DNA of 10,089 bases from Lentisphaeria bacterium UBA1776 (lineage in GTDB: Bacteria; Verrucomicrobiota; Lentisphaeria; Victivallales; Victivallaceae). The notes below the pieces were generated by a model. That model made no database searches, was not told the origin of the DNA, and was given only the letters and a program-made list of their open reading frames with translations. The position numbers were made by a program, and so were the translations under genes. This document shows, one piece after another, positions 1-6,996 of this stretch; within the stretch, counting starts at the first letter, position 1, and every line of letters starts with the position of its first letter. Where the stretch lies: NCBI GenBank assembly GCA_002314605.1, contig DCGO01000106.1:1-10089 (forward strand). Reading direction: 5' to 3'.

Positions 1-162
1 GATCCGGCAGCTGGCCGGCTTGTTCGGGGTGTTGCACCCGACCGACGGGCAGTAGCACAGTGTCGGGATCTTGATGTTCAGTTGAGCCGCCGCATCCAGA
101 ATGGTGGACCCGGCAGGTACGGAGATTTGCTTTCCATTGATGGTAACGTTGACGTTGCTCAT
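1..162 (-). CDS. hydA: [FeFe]-hydrogenase catalytic subunit HydA/HndD, N-terminal fragment (cut by window edge)
   Basis: Only the first 54 codons lie in the window. They begin with an ATG at 162, seven bases after the hydB stop, with a purine-rich AAGGAATAGGG upstream. The translation (MSNVNVTINGKQISVPAGST, then ILDAAAQLNIKIPTLCYC) is the start of a plant-type [2Fe-2S] ferredoxin domain. This domain opens the long catalytic subunit of NADH-linked [FeFe]-hydrogenases. The phrase IPTLCY is typical, with C36 as the probable first cluster ligand and C52 as the probable second. The H-cluster domain, which would reduce protons to H2, lies beyond position 1 and cannot be seen. The assignment therefore rests on this domain plus the position directly after hydC and hydB. 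NuoG-like or formate dehydrogenase subunits start the same way and are the main alternative. The loop between C36 and C52 is longer than in the family members I recall and holds extra cysteines (C38, C43). Confidence 0.82.
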   Translation of the reverse strand, partial: MSNVNVTINGKQISVPAGSTILDAAAQLNIKIPTLCYCPSVGCNTPNKPASCRI

Positions 163-169
163 GGTATCC

Positions 170-2101
170 CTATTCCTTCACGATTGCTTTCTTCGGGCAG
201 CCGTCGACACAGGCGCCGCACTTGATGCATTTGGCTGCATCGATCACGTGTTTCTGCTTCAGTTCGCCGGTAATGGCACCCACCGGGCAGTTGCGTTTGC
301 ACTTGGTGCAGCCGATGCAGCTGTCGGTGATCTTCAGCGTAAAGAGACTGCGGCAGGTTCCCGCCGGGCACTTCTTGTCGCGGACGTGAGCGATGTACTC
401 ATCCTTGAAGTAGCGAAGCGTACTTAAGATCGGGTTCGGCGCCGTCTGTCCCAGACCGCAGAGAGCGGTCTCGGAAATGGTGCGAGCCAGTTTTTCCAGC
501 TCGCCCAGCATGGCTTCATCGCCCTTGCCCTCGCAGATGGCATCGAGCATTTCCAGCATGCGCCGGGTGCCGATACGGCAGGGGGTGCATTTGCCGCAGG
601 ACTCATCCTTGGTGAACCCGAGGTAGAACCGGGCCATGGCCGGCATGCAGTCTTTGTCGGACAGTACGATCATACCGCCGGAACCCATCATGGAACCGAT
701 CTTGCCCAGATTGCCGTAGTCGATGGGGGTGTCGAGGTTTTCTTTGGTGATGCAGCCGCCGGAAGGTCCGCCCGTCTGCACCGCTTTGAATTCACGGCCG
801 CCGGAAATGCCGCCGCCGATCTCGTAAATGATCTCACGGAGGGTAGTGCCCATGGGGACTTCCACCAGACCGACGTTGTTGATCTGACCGGCCAGAGCGA
901 AGACCTTGGTCCCGGCGTTGCCGCTGATGGTGCGTTTGAAGTTGCCGTTTTCATCCATTTCGGGTTTCCAGTTGCCGATTTTGGCATACCAGGCGGCTCC
1001 TTTGCGGATGATTTCCGGGACGGAAGCGTAGGTTTCCACGTTGTTCACGTTGGTGGAGCAGCCCCAGTAGCCGCCGCCCACGTTGGCGGGGAAGGGGGGC
1101 TTGGTGGTGGGCTCGCCGCGCATGCCTTCCATGGAGTGGATGAGGGCGGTTTCCTCGCCGCAGACGAAGGCGCCGGCGCCGAGTTTGATGTCGATGTCAA
1201 AGCTGAAATCCGATCCCATGATCTTATTGCCCAGAAGGCCGCATGCACGGGCCTGGTCAATGGCGATCTGCAGCCGGGATACCGCCAGCGGATACTCCGC
1301 ACGGATATACACCAGACCGCGGCTGGCACCGATGGCGTATGCGCCGATGGCCATGGCTTCCACAATACTGTTCGGGTCGCCTTCCATGATGGAACGGTCC
1401 ATGAATGCACCGGGGTCGCCTTCATCGGCGTTGCAGACGATGTACTTCTCATCCGCCTTGGTGCCGGCGGCGATCTTCCACTTGAGTCCGGTGGGGAAGC
1501 CCGCGCCGCCCCGGCCGCAGAGACCGGAATTGAGCACTTCCTGGACCACCTTTTCCGGAGTCATGTCAAAAAGGCACTTGGCCAGGGCCTGATAGCCCTC
1601 GTTGGCGATGTAATCTTCGATGCATTCCGGATCCAGGAGGCCGCAGTTCCTGAGGGCAATACGCATCTGCTTGGCGTAGAAGGACATTTTTGCATAGTCC
1701 TGAACCCGCTGTTTCAGCATGGGTTCCATGAAAAGGAGCCTGTCCACGAGCTGTTTGCCGACCACATGTTTTTCAACGATCTCTTCGGCGTCCTCCGGCG
1801 TGACCTGGACATAGAAAACGTTGTCGGGCATGATCTTCACGATGGGGCCCTGAGCGCAGAAGCCGAAACACCCGGTCTGAACAACCTTTACATCATTTTC
1901 GAGTCCCCGGGCCTTGATAGCCTTGCGGAGATTGGCCATCAGTTCCTGGGAGTTGGATGCATGGCAGCCGGTACCGCCGCAGCAGCAGATTTCTTTCCGG
2001 GCCGACTGAATGTTGTGGGGCGCCGTGCAGCGGAGTGCAAGGCGGCCTTTGCAGGCATTGAACTCAGCGAGGAGTGCGTCTTTGGATACGATTTTGTTCA
2101 T
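170..2101 (-). CDS. hydB: NADH-binding flavin/iron-sulfur subunit of trimeric [FeFe]-hydrogenase (HydB/HndC, NuoF-like)
   Basis: This 643-residue protein carries the NAD(H) site and FMN of the soluble hydrogenase and passes electrons towards HydA and ferredoxin. Domains in order: a thioredoxin-like [2Fe-2S] domain (residues about 36-115, ligands C41, C46, C78, C82); the NuoF core with the FMN-binding GRGGAGFPTGLKW at 196-208 and the NADH-site GAGAFVCGEETAL at 308-320; an SLBB region near 395-480; a [4Fe-4S] motif CGKCTPC (C502, C505, C508) with C548 as likely fourth ligand; and a C-terminal double [4Fe-4S] ferredoxin (C595/598/601/605 and C625/628/631/635). This full set matches HydB of bifurcating hydrogenases and HndC, and is longer than a plain NuoF. 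The start ATG lies three bases after the hydC stop, with only a weak ribosome site, so translation is probably coupled. Whether the enzyme bifurcates cannot be read from sequence alone; an NAD(P)-reducing Hnd-type enzyme is the alternative. Confidence 0.93.
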   Translation of the reverse strand: MNKIVSKDALLAEFNACKGRLALRCTAPHNIQSARKEICCCGGTGCHASNSQELMANLRKAIKARGLENDVKVVQTGCFGFCAQGPIVKIMPDNVFYVQVTPEDAEEIVEKHVVGKQLVDRLLFMEPMLKQRVQDYAKMSFYAKQMRIALRNCGLLDPECIEDYIANEGYQALAKCLFDMTPEKVVQEVLNSGLCGRGGAGFPTGLKWKIAAGTKADEKYIVCNADEGDPGAFMDRSIMEGDPNSIVEAMAIGAYAIGASRGLVYIRAEYPLAVSRLQIAIDQARACGLLGNKIMGSDFSFDIDIKLGAGAFVCGEETALIHSMEGMRGEPTTKPPFPANVGGGYWGCSTNVNNVETYASVPEIIRKGAAWYAKIGNWKPEMDENGNFKRTISGNAGTKVFALAGQINNVGLVEVPMGTTLREIIYEIGGGISGGREFKAVQTGGPSGGCITKENLDTPIDYGNLGKIGSMMGSGGMIVLSDKDCMPAMARFYLGFTKDESCGKCTPCRIGTRRMLEMLDAICEGKGDEAMLGELEKLARTISETALCGLGQTAPNPILSTLRYFKDEYIAHVRDKKCPAGTCRSLFTLKITDSCIGCTKCKRNCPVGAITGELKQKHVIDAAKCIKCGACVDGCPKKAIVKE

Positions 2102-2104
2102 GAC

Positions 2105-2623
2105 TCAGCCCAGCTTCTTGTATTCGTTGATGATTTCGACCGCTTTCGCGGGGGTAACTTTACCATAGACCTTGCCGTTGACCATCATCACCGGAGCAAG
2201 ACCGCAGGCACCGACGCAGCGCAGCGCGGAGATGGAGAAAAGTCCATCCGCCGTGGGCTGGGTATCCGCCTTGACGCCCAGCACACGCTCGATTTCGGAA
2301 AGAACCTTTTCCGATCCCTTCACATAGCAGGCCGTGCCGAGACAGACGTTGATGCAGTACTTTCCCTTGGGTTCCGTGGAAAAATAGTTGTAGAAACTCA
2401 CCACTCCGGACACCGCCGCTTCCGAAAGAAACAGCTTGTCTGCCACGTGGATCTGGACCTCGCGCGGAAGATACCCGAAGATATCCTGCGCACGATGGAG
2501 CACCTGGATCAGGCGTCCGCGTCTGCGTTCGTCATTGCGGTCGATTCCCAGACCGTCAATGAACTGGTCAAGCTCGGCGAACTTTGCCGCCGCAGCCTCC
2601 GACAGTTTTTTTGCACAGCACAT
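2105..2623 (-). CDS. hydC: NuoE-like [2Fe-2S] subunit of trimeric [FeFe]-hydrogenase (HydC/HndA)
   Basis: This is the small 172-residue electron-transfer subunit and the first gene of the hydrogenase operon. A helical N-terminal part (about 1-85, with HRAQDIFGYLP at 43-53 and VSGVVSFYNYF at 71-81) is followed by a thioredoxin-like [2Fe-2S] domain with ligands C94, C99, C136 and C140 (CLGTAC and CVGAC). That is the NuoE/HydC pattern. I chose the ATG at 2623 because it gives the usual family length and has AGGG eight bases upstream. An in-frame GTG at 2683 would add 20 poorly conserved-looking residues and lies inside a leader hairpin, so it is unlikely. The gene is followed after three bases by hydB. 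The NuoE of respiratory complex I is similar, but no other nuo genes are present and the fused cluster domains of hydB argue for hydrogenase. Confidence 0.92.
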   Translation of the reverse strand: MCCAKKLSEAAAAKFAELDQFIDGLGIDRNDERRRGRLIQVLHRAQDIFGYLPREVQIHVADKLFLSEAAVSGVVSFYNYFSTEPKGKYCINVCLGTACYVKGSEKVLSEIERVLGVKADTQPTADGLFSISALRCVGACGLAPVMMVNGKVYGKVTPAKAVEIINEYKKLG

Positions 2624-2656
2624 TTTTTTACCCTGGTTTTTGGTTGCTTGAAAACT

Positions 2657-2683
2657 GCGTGCCGTTTTCCTTTCCCGGCACAC
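2657..2683 (-). other. Hairpin in the hydC leader
   Basis: In the minus-strand transcript GTGTGCCG pairs with CGGCACGC, giving eight pairs including one G-U around an 11-base purine-rich loop (GGAAAGGAAAA). It lies between the predicted transcription start (about 2706) and the hydC ATG, ending 33 bases before that ATG. There is no U-tract after it, so it is unlikely to be a terminator. It may protect the 5' end of the mRNA or have no role. Confidence 0.4.
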
Positions 2684-2707
2684 TATAAATAATTATCAAC
2701 ATACAAG

Positions 2708-2722
2708 AGAGTAATATACTCT
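2708..2722. promoter_or_regulatory. Operator-like dyad over the hyd promoter
   Basis: AGAGTA-ATA-TACTCT is a perfect 6-bp inverted repeat with a 3-bp centre, and it covers the -10 box of the predicted hydrogenase promoter. A repressor bound here would block RNA polymerase. It does not match the Rex-box form I know (TTGTTAA-type half-sites). Short A/T-rich dyads also occur by chance, so the role is inferred only from position. Confidence 0.35.
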
Positions 2723-2740
2723 TTATTTTAAAAACTTCAA
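2713..2740 (-). promoter_or_regulatory. Predicted sigma-70-type promoter of hydCBA
   Basis: Reading the minus strand, TTGAAG (2740-2735) and TATATT (2718-2713) are separated by 16 bases in an A/T-rich stretch just upstream of the first gene of the operon. The boxes match the consensus at four of six and five of six positions. Predicted transcription starts near 2706, giving a leader of about 80 bases before the hydC ATG. Confidence 0.6.
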
Positions 2741-2797
2741 CCTCTGAACGCAGAAAATTCGAAAAAACTTGCCTGAAAACGAAGATTATTTTCTGAT

Positions 2798-2825
2798 CGT
2801 CCGCACTTTACGCCCTGTGCGGACG
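2798..2825 (-). terminator. Stem-loop after rlmH, probable terminator of clpC-mnmA-rlmH
   Basis: CGTCCGCAC and GTGCGGACG form a perfect GC-rich 9-bp stem with a 10-base loop, 39 bases past the rlmH stop. On the minus strand it is followed by A-rich rather than U-rich sequence (ATCAGAAAATAAT), and a run of six T appears only further on, near 2768-2763. It may therefore be an imperfect intrinsic terminator or a processing hairpin that defines the 3' end. It also separates this operon from the hyd promoter. Confidence 0.5.
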
Positions 2826-2864
2826 GAGCCCGTTCTATCGTTCATCAGGCGCAAATCCCTGGCA

Positions 2865-3314
2865 CTACGCATTATGGTAGTGTCCCCCCCGGAGGATACT
2901 GACGGCCCGGAAGAGCTGTTCGCAGAGGAGAAACCGTGCGATCTCGTGCGTGAAGGTGAGGGGAGAAAGGGCCCAGAGCATGGTTCCCCTCTGCTTGACG
3001 CAGGGAAGCAGCCCTTCCGGTCCGCCGACCACGAAGGTCATGCGGCCAAAGTTCGAGAGCTCCCCCAGTTTGGCGGCAAAAACCTGTGATGTGAAATTCC
3101 TGCCGTCTTCACTCAGAACGATGATGGAGCCTTCCGTCTTTTCCAGATGTTTCAGGATCGCGGTGTTTTCTCCGGCTTTGTCCGAATCCGCCAGTTCCGT
3201 CAGGCGGATCTTTGCGTATGGCGAGAGCCACTTCAGATATTCCCGGCAGCGGCTTTCCAGATATTTGTCCTTGAGCTTTCCGATACAGAGAATGTCAATC
3301 TGCATATAGTTCAT
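2865..3314 (-). CDS. rlmH: 23S rRNA (pseudouridine1915-N3)-methyltransferase RlmH
   Basis: RlmH is a small SPOUT-fold (knotted) enzyme that uses S-adenosylmethionine to methylate N3 of pseudouridine 1915 in helix 69 of 23S rRNA, acting on the assembled 70S ribosome as a homodimer. The 149-residue protein has the family features throughout: IDILCIGKLKD near the start (6-16), IVLSEDG (65-71), VVGGPEGL (95-102), ALSPLTFTHEIARFLLCEQL (115-134) and the C-terminal YHNA with the conserved Tyr-His pair at 146-147. The length is close to the usual 155-160. The ATG at 3314 is favoured because a strong GGAGGAGG lies eight bases upstream, inside mnmA. A second ATG at 3305 is possible. The gene overlaps the end of mnmA by 20 bases, so it is probably cotranslated with it. 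Confidence 0.95.
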   Translation of the reverse strand: MNYMQIDILCIGKLKDKYLESRCREYLKWLSPYAKIRLTELADSDKAGENTAILKHLEKTEGSIIVLSEDGRNFTSQVFAAKLGELSNFGRMTFVVGGPEGLLPCVKQRGTMLWALSPLTFTHEIARFLLCEQLFRAVSILRGGHYHNA

Positions 3315-4323
3315 TGATCACGCCTCCTCCCATGACGGTATCGCCGCTGTAAAAAACTGCCGACTGTCCCGGGGTCACTGCCCGTAGGGGCTGTTCAGGG
3401 AGGACCACACCGTCATGATATGCCGCCGGAACAGGCTTTGCGCGGTAACGGATCTGCACCATGCCGCTTTCCGGGACGGTGCCGCAAATGTCGATAAGGG
3501 AAAATTTCCGGCTGAAAAGATGTTCTTCGCTGGTGTCGAGGAGGATGTCTCCATCGGGACGGATCTCCCGGATGTAGGCCCGGCATCCCAGGGCGACTCC
3601 CATGCCTTTCCGCTGGCCGATGGTGTACTCATGGATTCCATGGTGGTGTCCCACGACTTTCCCCTGATGGAGAAACCGACCGGGGGCGGCGGGGAGAACG
3701 AAGAGTCTCCGCAGCGTTTCCCCGAAACTTTCCTCTTCGGCCATGAAGCACGCATCCTGACTGTCCGGGCGCCCGGCGGTGGGGAGGTCCAGTTCTGCGG
3801 CCAGATTCCGGACTGCCGTTTTCGGCATGCCGCCCACGGGAAAGAGGGTCCGGGCGAGGGTCTCCGGAGAAAGGCGGTAGAGAAAATAACTCTGATCCTT
3901 GACCGGGTCCACGCCGCGCTTGAGGTGCCCGTCCTCAATTCTTGCGTAATGGCCGGTCAGGACCGCATCTGCGCCAATGCGGTCGGCAAATTCCATGAGG
4001 GCGGCAAACTTGACCATGGGATTGCAGATGCAGCAGGGGTTCGGGGTGCGCCCCTGTATATAGGTTTCCGCTGCCGGGCGCAGGACCTTGTCGCGGAAAC
4101 GGGGAAACTCCTCCAGCACGACATGTGGGATCCCCAGCTTGCCGCAGATGGCTCTCACGGCTTCCAGATCCGCTTCTCCGGAACAGCGCTGCATGGCAGA
4201 AAACTGCGGGTCCGGGTGTTTCATGGCCAGGGTCACGCCAATAACTTCGGCGCCGTTTTTCAGCGCCAGTGCGGCGGCGGTCGAGGAATCCACTCCGCCG
4301 GAAAGGGCGGCGGCGATCTTCAT
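3295..4323 (-). CDS. mnmA: tRNA-specific 2-thiouridylase MnmA
   Basis: MnmA adenylates and thiolates the wobble uridine (U34) of tRNA-Lys, -Glu and -Gln, taking sulfur from a persulfide relay. The 342-residue protein has the PP-loop ALSGGVDSS (6-14) for ATP, GHYAR (124-128), KDQSYFLY (142-149) and TIGQRKG (234-240), then the C-terminal beta-barrel. The two catalytic cysteines by alignment with the E. coli enzyme are C100 (the Cys of CNPMVKF) and C192 (DSQDACFM). C97 and C98 sit just before C100, where the E. coli protein has Asp-Ile-Leu, so this stretch is unusually cysteine-rich. The length is slightly below the 360-370 usual in E. coli and B. subtilis. The start overlaps the clpC stop as ATGA, and its upstream ribosome site is weak, which points to translational coupling to clpC. 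The stop lies 20 bases inside rlmH. Confidence 0.95.
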   Translation of the reverse strand: MKIAAALSGGVDSSTAAALALKNGAEVIGVTLAMKHPDPQFSAMQRCSGEADLEAVRAICGKLGIPHVVLEEFPRFRDKVLRPAAETYIQGRTPNPCCICNPMVKFAALMEFADRIGADAVLTGHYARIEDGHLKRGVDPVKDQSYFLYRLSPETLARTLFPVGGMPKTAVRNLAAELDLPTAGRPDSQDACFMAEEESFGETLRRLFVLPAAPGRFLHQGKVVGHHHGIHEYTIGQRKGMGVALGCRAYIREIRPDGDILLDTSEEHLFSRKFSLIDICGTVPESGMVQIRYRAKPVPAAYHDGVVLPEQPLRAVTPGQSAVFYSGDTVMGGGVINELYAD

Positions 4324-6815
4324 TTGCCGCTTTCCGGGACGAGGGAAAGTTTTCCCTCATCCAGTTCGACGCGGATGGATTTGGTCCCTTCCAGCAGTCC
4401 CTGCAGGATCAGTTCCGCCAGAGGATCCTCCAGAAACCGCTCCGCCGCCCGGCGCAGGGGTCTTGCACCGTATTCCGGCTCGCAGTTCTGCGTAATAAGA
4501 TAATCTTTGACCTCCGGGCTCAGGATCAGCTCCAGCCCCTTGGCGGCGAGGCGGGTCTTGATCTTGCCAGCTTCAAGGTCGATAATGGCCAGCAGGTCCT
4601 CCCTGACCAGCTTGCGGAAGACGATCACTTCATCCAGCCGGTTCAGAAATTCCGGTTTGAAAAACTTCTTTGCCGTTTCCATCAGCCGGGCGCGCTGTTT
4701 TTCCAGGTCCAAGGCTTTCGAAGAACTGAAGCCCATGCCCTTGCTGCCCTTCACCAGCTGTTCGGCTCCCACATTGCTGGTCATGATGATGACCGTATTC
4801 CGGAAGTCGATCCGGCGGCCAAGGGAGTCGGTCAGCTGGCCCTCTTCGAGAATCTGCAGCAAAATATGCAGAACGTCCGGATGGGCTTTTTCGACTTCGT
4901 CAAAAAGCACCACCGAATAGGGGCGGCGGCGGATGCGCTCCGTCAGCTCTCCGCCTTCTTCGTGACCCACATATCCCGGAGGGGACCCCACCAGACGCGA
5001 AACATTGAATTTCTCCATGTATTCCGACATATCCACCTGAATGAGGGCATCGGCATCGCCGAACATGAATTCCGCCAGCGCCTTGGCCAGCAGCGTTTTG
5101 CCCACGCCGGTGGGACCGAGGAAGAGAAAGGACCCGATGGGACGCATGGGGCTCTTGAGATCCGCCCTGGAACGGCGGAGGGCACGGGAGATCACCGAAA
5201 TGGCTTCCTGCTGGCCGATGACATTCTTGCCGAGAGCTTCCTCCATGTGCAGGAGTTTTCGGGTTTCCCCTTCCTGCAGGTCCTGCAGGGGGACGCCGGT
5301 CAGGCGGGACACGACCTCGGCCATGTTTTTCCGGGTGACTTCCGGGCAGTTTTGTGCAATGCGTTTCTGCCACGCACTGCGGACTTTTTCCAGCTGTTTT
5401 TTGAGCTCTCTTTCCAGATCCCGGCACCTGGCGGCATTTTCGAAATTCTGCTGATCGATGGCCTGCTCCTTCTGACGGGCGGCATCGGCGATCCGGTTTT
5501 CCAGATCCTGCGTGTCGGGAGGGGGATTGACGGTGTGAATGCGGACACTGGCTCCGGCCTCATCCATAATATCAATGGCCTTGTCCGGCAGATAACGGCC
5601 GGAGATGTACCTGTCGGAAAAACGCACTGCGGCTTCGATGGCACCGTCCGCATATTTGACGTGGTGGAATTTTTCATAGGTCCCGGCCAGCCCCTGCAGG
5701 ATTTTTACCGCGTCTTCGACACACGGCGGGTTGACCATGACCGGCTGGAAACGGCGCTCCAGCGCGGCGTCCTTCTCAATGCCTTTGCGGTATTCGTCCA
5801 GCGTAGTGGCCCCCACGCACTGCAGTTCCCCCCGGGAAAGCGCGGGTTTGATGATGTTGGCCGCATCCATGGCTCCTTCGGCGCCGCCGGCGCCCACGAT
5901 GGAGTGAAGTTCATCGATGAAGAGGATCACTTTCCGGGAATTGCGGACCTCGTCGATGACGGCCTTGATCCGTTCTTCGAACTGTCCCCTGTACTTGGTC
6001 CCGGCAACCATCAGGGGAAGGTCCAGTGCAAAAATCTTCTTGTCCCGGAGGATTTCCGGAACGGTTCCTGCGGCAATGGCCCGGGCAAGCCCCTCGAGGA
6101 TGGCGGTTTTGCCCACGCCGGCTTCACCGATCAGGACCGGATTGTTTTTGGTCCGGCGGCAGAGGATCTGGATAACCCGGTCGATTTCATTCTGACGACC
6201 GATGACCGGATCGAGTTCCCCCTTGAACGCCAGTTCCGTCAAATCCCGTCCGAAGGCGTTCAAAGCCGGAAATTCTCCTGCCGGTCCGCCGGCGGGGGGG
6301 ATTTCGCTGTCTCCTTCCGGCTGGCCGGGATTGCCCTGCGCGGAACCGGGAATGTAATCCGGGTCCAGTGCCTGCAGGATCTCTCTGCGCACCTTTTCCG
6401 GATCGACCTTCATATTGGCAAGGACCCTGGCGGCGGCACTCTGCCCATCGCGTAGAATGGCCAGGAGCAGATGTTCGGTACCGACAAAGTTGTAATTCAT
6501 GCCCCTGGCTTCTGCGGCGGCAAGAACGATGATCTTTTTGAGCCGCGGGGTCAGGGGGAGGGCCCCCGCAGTTTTGGTGGCGCCGCCGGTGCCGACGACT
6601 TTTTCCACCTCAAAGCGCAGCGTATCCAGCTGGATCCCCATGGATTTCATGGCCTCTACAGCCACCCCTTCTCCCAGCGCCAGAATTCCAAGAAGCAGGT
6701 GTTCCGTGCCGATATAGTCATGGTTGAAGCGGTCCGCTTCCTGCCGGGCAAGGTCTATTGCCTGTCTGGCCCGCGGTGTCAGATTGACACCGAAATTTTT
6801 CGATTCATCCGCCAT
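4320..6815 (-). CDS. clpC: ATP-dependent Clp protease ATPase subunit ClpC
   Basis: This 831-residue Hsp100 unfoldase threads substrates into ClpP or acts as a chaperone in the cytoplasm. Two Clp-N repeats (about 9-75 and 86-150, each with GTEHLLL) are followed by a Pro/Gly-rich linker (151-190). The first AAA+ module has Walker A GEAGVGKT (230-237), pore loop KYRGQF (274-279), Walker B VILFIDE (296-302) and arginines at 354-355. A UVR/M-domain coiled coil at 443-480 marks ClpC rather than ClpA or ClpB. The second AAA+ module has GPTGVGKT (567-574), pore loop GYVGHEEGG (614-622), Walker B VVLFDE (635-640) and sensor-2 GARPLRR (783-789). MGF at 694-696 sits where the ClpP-docking loop is expected. 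The start ATG at 6815 has GGGGGGA upstream. No ctsR, mcsA or mcsB precedes it, unlike in Bacillus. It heads an operon with mnmA and rlmH and has its own promoter and a structured leader. Confidence 0.97.
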   Translation of the reverse strand: MADESKNFGVNLTPRARQAIDLARQEADRFNHDYIGTEHLLLGILALGEGVAVEAMKSMGIQLDTLRFEVEKVVGTGGATKTAGALPLTPRLKKIIVLAAAEARGMNYNFVGTEHLLLAILRDGQSAAARVLANMKVDPEKVRREILQALDPDYIPGSAQGNPGQPEGDSEIPPAGGPAGEFPALNAFGRDLTELAFKGELDPVIGRQNEIDRVIQILCRRTKNNPVLIGEAGVGKTAILEGLARAIAAGTVPEILRDKKIFALDLPLMVAGTKYRGQFEERIKAVIDEVRNSRKVILFIDELHSIVGAGGAEGAMDAANIIKPALSRGELQCVGATTLDEYRKGIEKDAALERRFQPVMVNPPCVEDAVKILQGLAGTYEKFHHVKYADGAIEAAVRFSDRYISGRYLPDKAIDIMDEAGASVRIHTVNPPPDTQDLENRIADAARQKEQAIDQQNFENAARCRDLERELKKQLEKVRSAWQKRIAQNCPEVTRKNMAEVVSRLTGVPLQDLQEGETRKLLHMEEALGKNVIGQQEAISVISRALRRSRADLKSPMRPIGSFLFLGPTGVGKTLLAKALAEFMFGDADALIQVDMSEYMEKFNVSRLVGSPPGYVGHEEGGELTERIRRRPYSVVLFDEVEKAHPDVLHILLQILEEGQLTDSLGRRIDFRNTVIIMTSNVGAEQLVKGSKGMGFSSSKALDLEKQRARLMETAKKFFKPEFLNRLDEVIVFRKLVREDLLAIIDLEAGKIKTRLAAKGLELILSPEVKDYLITQNCEPEYGARPLRRAAERFLEDPLAELILQGLLEGTKSIRVELDEGKLSLVPESGK

Positions 6816-6839
6816 AAAGATCCCCCCGTAAAAAGATCA

Positions 6840-6926
6840 GAAATTTTGCGTTTTCCACAGTCAATTTCAAAAGTCACCGGCGAACGACAGGAGCAGCTCA
6901 GGACTGCGGCGGCTGGACTTTTGAAA
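6840..6926 (-). promoter_or_regulatory. Structured clpC leader with an 11-bp inverted repeat and an overlapping second stem
   Basis: In the minus-strand leader, TTTCAAAAGTC (6926-6916) and GACTTTTGAAA (6875-6865) are a perfect 11-bp inverted repeat around 40 bases. The 5' arm begins only a few bases after the predicted transcription start. A second perfect pair, GAAATT (6868-6863) with AATTTC (6845-6840), shares four bases with the downstream arm, so the two stems cannot both form fully. The lower stem ends about 25 bases before the ATG, close to the ribosome site. The dyad could be an RNA element or a DNA operator. It is not the CIRCE element (TTAGCACTC-N9-GAGTGCTAA) and does not look like a CtsR heptad repeat. 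Confidence 0.5.
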
Positions 6927-6939
6927 CAGACTCCCTCAT

Positions 6940-6967
6940 AATATACTTCACCTCCGCCGTATTGCAA
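6940..6967 (-). promoter_or_regulatory. Predicted sigma-70-type promoter of clpC-mnmA-rlmH
   Basis: On the minus strand TTGCAA (6967-6962) and TATATT (6945-6940) are spaced by 16 bases. They match the consensus at four of six and five of six positions. Predicted start is near 6933, giving a leader of about 117 bases. The boxes fall in the gap after the metallophosphatase gene, as expected for an independent operon. A weaker second pair, TTGACT (6864-6859) with TCTGAT 17 bases later, lies inside the leader. Confidence 0.6.
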
Positions 6968-6996
6968 GGTGTACTTGGCGCACAAAACGGACGTGG

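Noticed and set aside
170..2623. hydC and hydB as part of respiratory complex I (nuoE, nuoF)
   Set aside because: hydB carries fused N-terminal [2Fe-2S] and C-terminal double [4Fe-4S] domains typical of hydrogenases, and no other nuo genes are in the window.
2624..2683. A 20-residue N-terminal extension of HydC from the GTG at 2683
   Set aside because: The added residues look unlike the family, the GTG sits in a stable leader hairpin, and the ATG at 2623 gives the normal length.
1136..2692. A plus-strand open frame of more than 500 codons
   Set aside because: It is antisense to hydB and hydC, both unmistakable. It has no family features and is a codon-bias shadow.
2684..2706. A Rex-like site, TTGATAA-TTA-TTTATAG, just downstream of the hyd promoter
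   Set aside because: The second half does not mirror the first well enough, and the spacing differs from known Rex boxes.
4269..6455. A plus-strand open frame of more than 700 codons
   Set aside because: It lies antisense to clpC, whose protein is conserved along its full length. The antisense product shows no recognisable domain. Long antisense frames are common in GC-rich genes with biased codon use.
6816..6990. A CtsR or CIRCE heat-shock operator before clpC
   Set aside because: Neither the CIRCE half-sites nor the CtsR direct heptads are present. Only the unrelated 11-bp dyad is found.
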